Below, piece by piece: positions 7,346 through 14,365 of a stretch of 28,675 nucleotides of DNA. The stretch spans positions 1 to 28,675 of the forward strand of contig CAZCPY010000032.1 in assembly GCA_964499865.1 (NCBI GenBank), read 5' to 3'. The stretch's first letter is position 1. Every line of letters begins with the position of its first letter. This stretch comes from JANOGU01 sp964499865. GTDB lineage: Bacteria; Pseudomonadota; Alphaproteobacteria; Rhodobacterales; Rhodobacteraceae. Below the pieces are notes generated by a model, which was given only the letters and a program-made list of their open reading frames with translations, made no database searches and had not been told where the DNA came from. The translations under genes and the position numbers were made by a program.

Positions 7346-10300
7346 TCAGGCGAAGATGAAATCCGCGGCGGTCAGGCTGGCGGCGGTGACGCCCTCGACC
7401 AGGATCGTGTGGCCGCCATAGGCCACCTGCACCATTGCCGTGCCGTCCACCGTGACGTCGGTAATCGCCAGCGCGTCAAGGCGGGCGGCGGCGGTGGATC
7501 CGGGCAGGCCGGTCACGCTGATGCGGTCGATGCCGTCCTCGAAGTCGCGGATGCGGTCGGTTTCGCCGTTGGTCCAGCCGGTGAAGACGAAGCTGTCGGC
7601 CCCCGTCCCCCCGGACAGGCTGTCGTTGCCCGCGCCCGCGGTCAGCCGGTCGGTCCCCGCGCCGCCCTCCAGCCGGTCGGCCCCGGCCCCGCCGTCCAGC
7701 GTGTCGTTGCCCTCGCCGCCCGACAGCGTGTCGTTGCCCGCGCCCCCCGTCAGCGTGTCGTTGCCCGCCCCGCCATCGGCCCAGTCGTTGCCGGTGCCCC
7801 CGGTGAAGCGGTCGGCGAAGGCGGTCAGCTCGAAGGCCTCGATTTCGAAGTAGCGGTCTCCCGTCGCCGCAGGCCCGCCGCGCGTGCCGCCGGTTGAACC
7901 GCCGGTCGAGCCGCCCGAGGACCCGCCGCCGAACGTCGGAAGGGTAAGGCCCAGGGACAGCGCCATGGGCGAATCCGCCCAGACCGGAAGGCCCGCCTTG
8001 GCGTCAGAGGGCGCGGCGGCAGAGCGGCCGAAGGGGAAGGGGAAAATCAGCCCGCCCCCCGATCCGCCCGTGCCGCCACCCCCCGTGCCGCCACCCCCCG
8101 TGCCGCTACCCCCCGTGCCGCTGCCCCCTCCTGTCGCGCCGCCCGACACATCGACGCTGACGCCCGCGGTTTCGCCGGCATAGCTCGCGGTATCCCAGCC
8201 CGCGCCGCCATAAAGGCTGTCCTTGCCGACCCAGCCCACCAGCAGGTCGTCGCCGTCGCCGCCGAACAGCGAATCGGCGCCGGTGCCGCCGTTCAGCGTG
8301 TCGGCGCCGCCTTCGCCCGTCAGGCTGTCGTTGCCCGAATTGCCGCGCACCAGCTCGTCCGCCGCACTGCCGCGGAAATCGTCGTTGGCGGCCCCGAGGT
8401 TGAAGACCTCGACGCCGTCGAAGACATCGCCCACCGCCGCGCCAAGCTGGGTCGAGGGGGTGACGAGGTCGATGCGCAGGCGGGCGGTCTGGGCAGAGTA
8501 GTTCGCCGTGTCGGTGCCCGCGCCGCCGAAGAACCGGTCGGCGCCTGCGCCGCCGTCCAGCGTGTCGTTGCCCTCGCCGCCCTCCATCCGGTCATCGCCG
8601 GTGCCGCCGAAGACCTGGTCGTTCCCGGCCTCGCCGATCAGCGAATCGTTGCCCGCCTCGCCGGTCAGCGTGTCGTTGCCCGCCCCGCCCGCCACCGTCT
8701 CGGCCGCAGACGACCCGCGGAAGCTGTCCGCCCCCTGGCCCAGGCGAAAGGCCTCGATGGTCTCGAACCGGTCGCCCGCAGCGGCGCCCGCGTTCGACGA
8801 CGGCGAGGGCAGGCTGATCGTCAGCGCGGCGGTCTCGGTCTCGTAGGTCACCCAGTCGGCGCCATTGCCGCCGCGATGCAGGTCGGCGCCCGCCCCGCCG
8901 GTCAGCGTGTCGTTGCCCTCGCCCCCGTCCAGCGTGTCGCTGCCAAGCCCCCCTTCCAGCCGGTCGTCGCCGCCGTTGCCCAGCAGCGAATCGTTGCCCG
9001 CGGCCCCCTGCACCACCTCGGCCCCCGCGCCGCCGCGGAAGGTGTCGTTGCCCGCCCCGAGCGCGAAGCGTTCGATCCCCGCAAGGCGGTCGCCCGCGGC
9101 CGCGCCGGTCGAGGATGCAGGCACCGCCAGGTCCAGCACGAAGCCCGCCGTCTCGGCGCCATAGGACGCAAGGTCCGTTCCGGCCCCGCCGTCGATCAGG
9201 TCGGCCCCTGCGCCGCCGGCCAGGGTGTCGTCATCGGCCCCGCCAAAGAGCGAATCGTCGCCCGCCCCGCCCTCCAGCGCATCCGCTCCCGCGGCGCCCG
9301 CCAGCGTGTCGTTGCCCGCCTCGCCCGCCAGCGTGTCGTTGCCCGCCCCGCCGTCGGCCTCCTCGGCCCCGGCGCCACCGCGGAACTGGTCGGCGCCCGC
9401 GCCCAGAAGGAAGACCTCGATCCCGTCGTAGACATCGCCCGCAGCGGCGCCGGTCTGGGTGGCGGGCGCGGTCAGGTCGATGCGCAAGGCCGCGGTCTCG
9501 GCGGCAAAGCTGACCAGATCGCGCCCGGTCCCGCCGAACAGCGCATCGCCCCCCGCCCCGCCGGCCAGCGTGTCGTCGCCGGCGCCGCCTTCCAGCGTGT
9601 CGGCGCCGTCGCCGCCGTCCAGCGCATCCGCCCCGGCGCCGCCCGACAGCGTGTCGGCCCCGGCCCCGCCGCGCAGCGTGTCGTCGCCCGCGCCCGAGTC
9701 CAGCCGGTCGTCGCCCTCGCCGCCGTCCGAGAGGTCGCGCCCGTCGCTGCCGGTCAGCGTGTCGCTGCCCGCCCCGCCGTAGAGGCTGTCGTCCCCCGCC
9801 CGCCCGTCGATCAGGTCGGCGCCCGCGCCGCCCGACAGCACCTCGGCCCCCGCGGCGCCCGACAGCGTGTCGGCCAGGGCCGAGCCGGTCCAGGCCTCGA
9901 TGCCGGCAAAGCTGTCGCCCGCGGCCCAGCCGGTGTTCTGTGCGGGCGTGGCCAGGTCCAGCCGCACCCCGGCGGGGGAGGCGGCATAGCTGACCGTGTC
10001 GACCCCCGCGCCGCCGTCATGCACATCGGCGCCGGTTCCGCCCAGCAGCGTGTCGTCGCCGCCCTGACCCGCCAGCGTGTCGTTCCCGGTGCCCGCCTGC
10101 AGCGTGTCGGCCGCTTCGGTGCCGGTCACCGCCACCCCGGTCGGCGGCGGCGGCGGGGGCGGCGGGGGCGGGGGGTCGGGGATCTCGGCATCCAGATGCG
10201 CGCGGGTGATCGGGATCAGCAGCATCGCGCGCACCTGCGCCTCGGTCAGCGGCTGGCCGTTCGCCGTCACGATCACCAGTTCCTGCCCGTTGAAGCGCAG

Positions 10301-11653
10301 GATGGCGCCGGTGGCGGTCTGGGTGATGTCAAGCTGCGCCGTCGCCCGCAGATAGGACCAGCGGCTGAGGTCGATGCGGTCCACGCCAACCTGAAAGTCC
10401 AGGATCGTGTCGGTCACGCCGTCCTCGGTCAGCACGAAGATGTCGGCCCCCGCGCCGCCCCGCAGCGCGTCCTGCCCGGCCCCGTCGATCAGCACGTCGT
10501 CGCCGCCGCCGCCCTCCAGCGTGCCCGCCCCCGCGGCGCGCACCATCAGGTCGGCGCCCGCGGTGCCGGTCGCCAGCGCCGCGGTCGCCTCGATCACCTC
10601 GCCCATCGTGGCCAGGTCCAGCCGCAGCACCGTCAGCCCCGCCTCGGCGCCCGAGGCGACGATGATCTGCACCTCGTCGCCCACGGCCTGCATCCGCAGG
10701 CCGGTCACGTTCTGCAGCGTGGTCGCGGTGCTGTCCTCGATCGTGGTCAGGTGCACGAGCCGGCCGTCGGGGGTCAGGGTGAACAGGCTGATCCCGTCAT
10801 CGGCGCCGGCTACCGCGACAAAGGCGCGGTCGCCCACCACCAGCGTATCCAGCACCGTCGCGTTGTCGAAGCGGGTGGCCAGGTCGTCGATCACATGGTC
10901 GACCAGCGTCAGCCGCCCGTCCGTGCCGACGGCGAAGACCGACAGCGAATTCGACCCCGCCGCGGTGGCGACGACAAAGGCCGCGCCGCCGGTTTCCACC
11001 GCCCGCAGCGCGGTCACGCCGTTCAGCGGCGCGCCCTGCGCCGGGCCGTCGCGGTCGATGGCGGTCAGCCGGCCGTCCGGGCCGATGCGGAACGCGGTCA
11101 GCCCGTGTTCGGCGACCGATCCGGCATAGAGGATCGTCTCGCCCGCGACCCGCACCGCCACCATCGACGACACGCCCGCGGCATAGGTCACGCCCGAGTC
11201 GGCCACCGTCTGCACCGCCGTCATCGTGCGGTCGGCGGCAAGGCTGACCACCTCGATGCCGCTGCCCGCGGGCCGGGCGAGGTAGCTGAAGGTGCCGGAG
11301 GCCAGGGTGACGGTCAGGATCTCGACCTGCTGGCCATAGGCATTGGTCGACCCTTGAAAGGCCGAGATCGAGGCCGCCCCGTCCAGCGCGCGGGCGCTGT
11401 CGATGGCGACGTTCAGGATGCCCGCCGTGGTGCCCTCGACGGCCACGTTGGTGCGCCCGCCCTGCACGGTGAAGGACGTCACCGCCCCGGTCGCCCCGGC
11501 GGCGGTGGACAGGATCACCGTCTCGCGCGTGATCCAGTTCAGCACCTGCCAGGCCGGCGCCCCGCCGCTGACGACCGGCGTGATTTCCAGATATTCCACC
11601 GGCACGCCGAAACGCGCACCGCCAATCGTGCCCAGCACGTCGAGCCGCTGCAT
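7346..11653 (-). CDS. Giant RTX repeat protein with N-terminal propeller-like domain
   Basis: Predicted 1435-residue secreted protein. Residues 1-355 contain repeated motifs of the type VFAVGTDGRLTLVDHV and FTLTPDGRLVHLTTIED, suggesting a beta-propeller of the YncE/lactonase kind. RTX repeats begin at about 375. An M10_C-like segment (about 403-480) precedes an 11-proline linker (494-504). Six copies of a module of about 105-115 residues follow, starting near 553, 714, 829, 934, 1048 and 1155. Each copy combines an (S/N/T)YxAxTAxxxxDL..GAAxGDxxxxIExFxLG segment with RTX repeats. The sixth copy is split by a Gly-rich cassette (1171-1260). The C-terminus LTAADFIFA matches the protease end, so type I secretion is expected. 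ATG at 11653 was preferred; GTG at 11677 would add eight residues. A weak TTGCCG-N17-GTTAAG promoter-like pair lies upstream. The function is probably adhesin or surface layer, not proven. Confidence 0.85.
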   Translation of the reverse strand: MQRLDVLGTIGGARFGVPVEYLEITPVVSGGAPAWQVLNWITRETVILSTAAGATGAVTSFTVQGGRTNVAVEGTTAGILNVAIDSARALDGAASISAFQGSTNAYGQQVEILTVTLASGTFSYLARPAGSGIEVVSLAADRTMTAVQTVADSGVTYAAGVSSMVAVRVAGETILYAGSVAEHGLTAFRIGPDGRLTAIDRDGPAQGAPLNGVTALRAVETGGAAFVVATAAGSNSLSVFAVGTDGRLTLVDHVIDDLATRFDNATVLDTLVVGDRAFVAVAGADDGISLFTLTPDGRLVHLTTIEDSTATTLQNVTGLRMQAVGDEVQIIVASGAEAGLTVLRLDLATMGEVIEATAALATGTAGADLMVRAAGAGTLEGGGGDDVLIDGAGQDALRGGAGADIFVLTEDGVTDTILDFQVGVDRIDLSRWSYLRATAQLDITQTATGAILRFNGQELVIVTANGQPLTEAQVRAMLLIPITRAHLDAEIPDPPPPPPPPPPPTGVAVTGTEAADTLQAGTGNDTLAGQGGDDTLLGGTGADVHDGGAGVDTVSYAASPAGVRLDLATPAQNTGWAAGDSFAGIEAWTGSALADTLSGAAGAEVLSGGAGADLIDGRAGDDSLYGGAGSDTLTGSDGRDLSDGGEGDDRLDSGAGDDTLRGGAGADTLSGGAGADALDGGDGADTLEGGAGDDTLAGGAGGDALFGGTGRDLVSFAAETAALRIDLTAPATQTGAAAGDVYDGIEVFLLGAGADQFRGGAGAEEADGGAGNDTLAGEAGNDTLAGAAGADALEGGAGDDSLFGGADDDTLAGGAGADLIDGGAGTDLASYGAETAGFVLDLAVPASSTGAAAGDRLAGIERFALGAGNDTFRGGAGAEVVQGAAGNDSLLGNGGDDRLEGGLGSDTLDGGEGNDTLTGGAGADLHRGGNGADWVTYETETAALTISLPSPSSNAGAAAGDRFETIEAFRLGQGADSFRGSSAAETVAGGAGNDTLTGEAGNDSLIGEAGNDQVFGGTGDDRMEGGEGNDTLDGGAGADRFFGGAGTDTANYSAQTARLRIDLVTPSTQLGAAVGDVFDGVEVFNLGAANDDFRGSAADELVRGNSGNDSLTGEGGADTLNGGTGADSLFGGDGDDLLVGWVGKDSLYGGAGWDTASYAGETAGVSVDVSGGATGGGSGTGGSGTGGGGTGGGGTGGSGGGLIFPFPFGRSAAAPSDAKAGLPVWADSPMALSLGLTLPTFGGGSSGGSTGGSTGGTRGGPAATGDRYFEIEAFELTAFADRFTGGTGNDWADGGAGNDTLTGGAGNDTLSGGEGNDTLDGGAGADRLEGGAGTDRLTAGAGNDSLSGGTGADSFVFTGWTNGETDRIRDFEDGIDRISVTGLPGSTAAARLDALAITDVTVDGTAMVQVAYGGHTILVEGVTAASLTAADFIFA
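7874..8143 (-). repeat. Gly-rich/hydrophobic cassette splitting the sixth RTX module
   Basis: Residues 1171-1260 separate the two halves of the last module (SYAGETAGVSVDV and ATGDRYFEIEAFEL), which are contiguous in the other five copies. The cassette has Gly/Ser/Thr tracts on both sides of a hydrophobic core ending in MALSLGLTLPTFGGG (1230-1244). The upstream Gly tract is encoded by four near-perfect 15-bp units at 8069-8128. It is related to the protease cassette at 3084-3257. Confidence 0.65.
8069..8128 (-). repeat. Four 15-bp tandem repeats
   Basis: The plus-strand unit CGTGCCGCCACCCCC is repeated four times with single-base changes. On the coding strand each unit gives Gly-Thr-Gly-Gly plus Ser or Gly. 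Length variation by replication slippage would stay in frame. Confidence 0.85.
10142..10174 (-). repeat. Poly-proline coding tract (11 Pro)
   Basis: Eleven proline codons link the N-terminal half of the giant RTX protein to its repeat modules. The plus strand contains several runs of three to six G in close succession. Confidence 0.8.
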
Positions 11654-11778
11654 ACCCACACACCCCCGCGTCCCCACGCGTGGCAGGAAGGTGCAGGCAA
11701 GCGGGTTCCGGGCGGCTTAACCGATCGTGTCGGCAAAGCGGCAAGTACCGCGAATTTGGCGATGCCCGTGCGCGGGCC

Positions 11779-12117
11779 TCAGGGCCGGGTGGCGGCCAGC
11801 AGGTCCAGCATGGCGCCCCAATGCGCCGGGCCCATCGGCGCATCGGCGACCGCCGCGCCCAGTTCCATGCCCTGCACCCAGGTCTCGCCCTCGCGCCGGT
11901 CAAGCCGCGCGGTCAGCACGCCGCCGCCGGAGGTCAGCACCACCAGCCGCAGGTCGGCGGGCTCGGCGACCCTGGCCCCCAGACGCGCCGCCATGTCGGC
12001 GCACAGGCCCCCCGGCACCGTGGCCTTGCCTTCGGCCAGGCAGGCCAGCCTGACCGGCGCCTCGCCGGTCCCCGCCAACGCCATCGTCGCCCCCAGGGCC
12101 AGCAGCAGCCGTCTCAT
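11779..12117 (-). CDS. Small exported protein of unknown function
   Basis: This is a 112-residue protein with a clear Sec signal peptide: an MRR start, a hydrophobic LLLALGATMALAG core, and a probable cleavage after GTGEA. The mature part has two cysteines (26 and 39) that could form a disulfide, and no motif I recognise. Its ATG overlaps the stop of the upstream EamA transporter gene as ATGA, so translation is probably coupled and the two products made together. That context suggests a periplasmic protein made with the transporter, but a direct partnership is inference. It is the last gene of the yebC > transporter > small-protein operon. Confidence 0.75.
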   Translation of the reverse strand: MRRLLLALGATMALAGTGEAPVRLACLAEGKATVPGGLCADMAARLGARVAEPADLRLVVLTSGGGVLTARLDRREGETWVQGMELGAAVADAPMGPAHWGAMLDLLAATRP

Positions 12118-13004
12118 GTCGCCTCCCGAAGCGCCGCCTCGCGCCAGGCGAGCGCGCTGATCGCGGCGATGATGACGCCTGCGCCCAGGATCACAAGGGG
12201 ATCGACGCCCTTTCCGAAGACGAACAGGTCCAGCCCCGCGGCCCAGATCACCTGCAGGAAGACGACCGGCTGCGTCGCCGACAGCGGCGCCGCGGCAAAG
12301 GCCCGCATCATCGCGTAGTGCGCCGCCGTGGCAAAGGCCGCGACGGCGGCCAGGATCGCCACCTCCCGCCCCGTCACCGGCACCCAGACCGCGGTCGCCA
12401 GCGGCGCCAGCCCCAGCGTCACCGTCACCGACAGCATCGCCACCACCGCGGCGGGAGAGGCGCGCTGGCCCAGCCGCTTGGCACAGAGGTAGGAGGCCGC
12501 GAAGGCAAGGGCCGCGCCGACCTGCGCCAGATGTGCGGGGGTGACCTCGCGCAGGCCCGGACGCAGGATCACCAGCGCCCCCAGGCCGGCCACCGCCAGC
12601 GCCGCCAGCCGCCGACCGTCCAGCCGTTCGCCGAAGACCAGGACGGCGCCCAGCGTCACCAGCACCGGGTTCAGGTAGCCGATCGCCACCGCCTCGCTGA
12701 CCGGCAGGCGGGCCATGGCGAAGAACCACAGGCAGACGGCCGCGACGTGGACGAGGCCCCGCAGCGCAAACAGCGGCCCCGTCCCCGCGGGCAGCCCGGT
12801 GCGGGCGACGGACAGGAGCGCGGGCGCCAGGAACAGCACGCCGAAGGCAAAGCGCAGGAAGGCCGACTGCGCGGCGGGAATGCCGGGCCCCAGCGACTTG
12901 ACCAGCGCGTTGACGGCGACAAAGCACAGGCCGGTCAGCACCATCCACAGGATGCCCGCCGGCGCGCCGCCGCGCGCCGGGCCCGCACCTGCGGCGGCGG
13001 TCAC
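12114..13004 (-). CDS. EamA/DMT-superfamily transporter
   Basis: Predicted 296-residue inner-membrane protein with about ten hydrophobic segments in two EamA repeats (about 18-145 and 160-290), the normal size and layout for drug/metabolite transporters. The first repeat contains LRGLVHVAAVCLWFFAMARL and the second ATAAHYAMMRAFAAAPLSAT, both typical helices of this superfamily. The substrate cannot be read from the sequence. The GTG start at 13004 overlaps the yebC TGA as GTGA, and its own stop overlaps the next gene as ATGA, so the three genes form one translationally coupled operon. Confidence 0.88.
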   Translation of the reverse strand: MTAAAGAGPARGGAPAGILWMVLTGLCFVAVNALVKSLGPGIPAAQSAFLRFAFGVLFLAPALLSVARTGLPAGTGPLFALRGLVHVAAVCLWFFAMARLPVSEAVAIGYLNPVLVTLGAVLVFGERLDGRRLAALAVAGLGALVILRPGLREVTPAHLAQVGAALAFAASYLCAKRLGQRASPAAVVAMLSVTVTLGLAPLATAVWVPVTGREVAILAAVAAFATAAHYAMMRAFAAAPLSATQPVVFLQVIWAAGLDLFVFGKGVDPLVILGAGVIIAAISALAWREAALREAT

Positions 13005-13741
13005 AACCCTGCCGCCACCTCGGCGGGCACGTCGAAGTTCGCCGTCACCGCCTGCACGTCGTCGTCGTCCTCCAGGGCCTCGATCAGCTTCATCAGCTTC
13101 TGCGCCGTGTCGAGGTCCACCTCGGTGCGGGTCTGCGGGCGCCAGACGAGCTTGGCCTCCGCGCTTTCCCCCAGCGCCTGCTCCAGCGCCTCGGACACCT
13201 CGGACAGCCGCTCCACCGCGCAGGTGATCCAGTGGCCGTCGGCATCGCTTTCGACGTCATCGGCGCCGGCCTCGATCGCCGCCATCATCACCGTGTCGGC
13301 ATCGCCCGCCGCAGCGCCGTAGGAAATCTCGCCCACCCGGTCGAACATGAAGCTGACCGATCCGGTCGTGCCCAGGTTGCCGCCGTATTTGGCAAAGACC
13401 GACCGGACGTTAGATGCCGTGCGGTTGATGTTGTCGGTCATCGTCTCGACGATCACCGCGATGCCGTTGGGCCCGTAGCCCTCGTAGCGGATCTCGCTGT
13501 AGTCGGCCGCGTCGCCGCCCTGGCTTTTCCTGATCGCGCGCTCGATCACGTCCTTGGGCATCGACTGCGCCTTGGCCGCCTTGACCGCCAGCCGCAGGCG
13601 CGGGTTCTTGTCGGGATCGGGGTCGCCCATCCTGGCCGAGACGGTGATCTCCTTGGCCAGCTTGGAGAACATCTTCGACCGCTGGGCATCCTGCTTGCCC
13701 TTGCGGTGCTGGATGTTCGCCCATTTCGAATGCCCGGCCAT
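13001..13741 (-). CDS. yebC: YebC/PmpR family protein
   Basis: This is a 246-residue cytoplasmic protein starting MAGHSKWANIQHRKG, the invariant family N-terminus, which fixes the start at 13741 with GAGGGA upstream. Other family marks include KNPRLRLAVKAAKAQSMPKD and the segment YEGYGPNGIAVIVE. Members were described as transcriptional regulators (PmpR), and more recent work connects the family with ribosomes that stall on poly-proline stretches. The second role would be relevant here because both RTX proteins contain long poly-proline tracts, although they are not in the same operon. It is the first gene of a three-gene overlapping operon. Confidence 0.95.
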   Translation of the reverse strand: MAGHSKWANIQHRKGKQDAQRSKMFSKLAKEITVSARMGDPDPDKNPRLRLAVKAAKAQSMPKDVIERAIRKSQGGDAADYSEIRYEGYGPNGIAVIVETMTDNINRTASNVRSVFAKYGGNLGTTGSVSFMFDRVGEISYGAAAGDADTVMMAAIEAGADDVESDADGHWITCAVERLSEVSEALEQALGESAEAKLVWRPQTRTEVDLDTAQKLMKLIEALEDDDDVQAVTANFDVPAEVAAGL

Positions 13742-13850
13742 GCCCGTCCCCTCGCGCCCTCTTGCGGCGGACCTCCTACACCGGGGCGCGGGCGCGGGGC
13801 AAGGCGGGGTCTGGCGCCCGGATGCCGGGCGCGGGCCGCCGGGACCAGGG

Positions 13851-13957
13851 CGCCTCCCCTCCCCCTCGTGGGGAGGGGATGGGGGAGGGGGGGCCCCGCG
13901 ACCGGGCGGGCGCCCCCCCACCCTCTCCCTCCCCCACGGGGGGGGGAGGGAAGCGCC
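13851..13957. repeat. Double palindromic GC-rich intergenic element
   Basis: Two arms of about 43 bases, 13851-13893 and 13911-13955, are imperfect inverted copies of one another. Each arm is itself a palindrome built from CCTCCCC..GGGGAGG sequence. GCGCC/GCGCC-type bases flank the outer ends. The whole could fold into a long stem or two hairpins. It resembles REP/BIME-type mobile intergenic palindromes and lies between the lipoprotein gene stop and the yebC leader, so it may also terminate the upstream operon. No second copy was noticed in the window. Confidence 0.6.
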
Positions 13958-13991
13958 CGATGGCGAACGGCCGGTCCGGCCCGACCCGGCG

Positions 13992-14339
13992 CTATTCGAC
14001 CGCGGGCGGCGACACGAAGCGCCAGGTGTCCGCCGCGCGCGTCACCGTCACCTCGGCCATCGGCGCCAGCACGCCCTCGGCCTGCAGCGCGCCGGTCACC
14101 CCGTCGAACAGCTGGCGCAGAAGGTTCGGGCGTTCCACCACCGCCACACGGTAGGACAGGTCGGGGCAGGTCGGGAAGGTCCCCTCCGGTGCGCCCGCCC
14201 AGGCCGCCGTGCAGCGGCTGGCGTCCGACAGCGTGACCGTCAGGTCCGACGCCGACAGCCGCGCCGCCTGCGGCACCGGACCCGCGGGCAGGCAGGCCGC
14301 CAGCATCAGCGGCGCCGCCGCCACGAACTTCCACCGCAT
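13992..14339 (-). CDS. Small predicted lipoprotein
   Basis: This is a 115-residue protein. The start MRWKFVAAAPLMLAAC is a lipoprotein signal with a lipobox ending at Cys16, so the mature protein should be lipid-anchored and periplasmic. The ATG at 14339 has a strong GGGGAGG eight bases upstream. A GTG at 14369 that overlaps the upstream stop would add ten residues before the signal peptide and is less likely. The mature part has two further cysteines (CTAAW and FPTCPDL) that may pair. I recognise no family. It follows the SLC13-type transporter gene by 26 bases and probably shares its transcript. Confidence 0.75.
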   Translation of the reverse strand: MRWKFVAAAPLMLAACLPAGPVPQAARLSASDLTVTLSDASRCTAAWAGAPEGTFPTCPDLSYRVAVVERPNLLRQLFDGVTGALQAEGVLAPMAEVTVTRAADTWRFVSPPAVE

Positions 14340-14365
14340 CGCGACCTCCCCAAAAACCCCGGCCG

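Noticed and set aside
7600..9860. Regularly spaced DNA repeats resembling a CRISPR array
   Set aside because: The period is the 27-bp codon pattern of RTX nonapeptides within a coding frame. Repeats are degenerate and there are no spacers.
8876..12160. A plus-strand open frame of over 1000 codons opposite the giant RTX gene
   Set aside because: It is antisense to repetitive GC-rich coding DNA, is full of Arg/Gly/Val/Ala, and has no domain or ribosome site. The minus strand has clear RTX repeats and a type I secretion end.
12318..13322. A plus-strand frame of 334 codons opposite the EamA and yebC genes
   Set aside because: Its composition (Arg/Gln/His/Gly rich) and position mark it as an antisense shadow.
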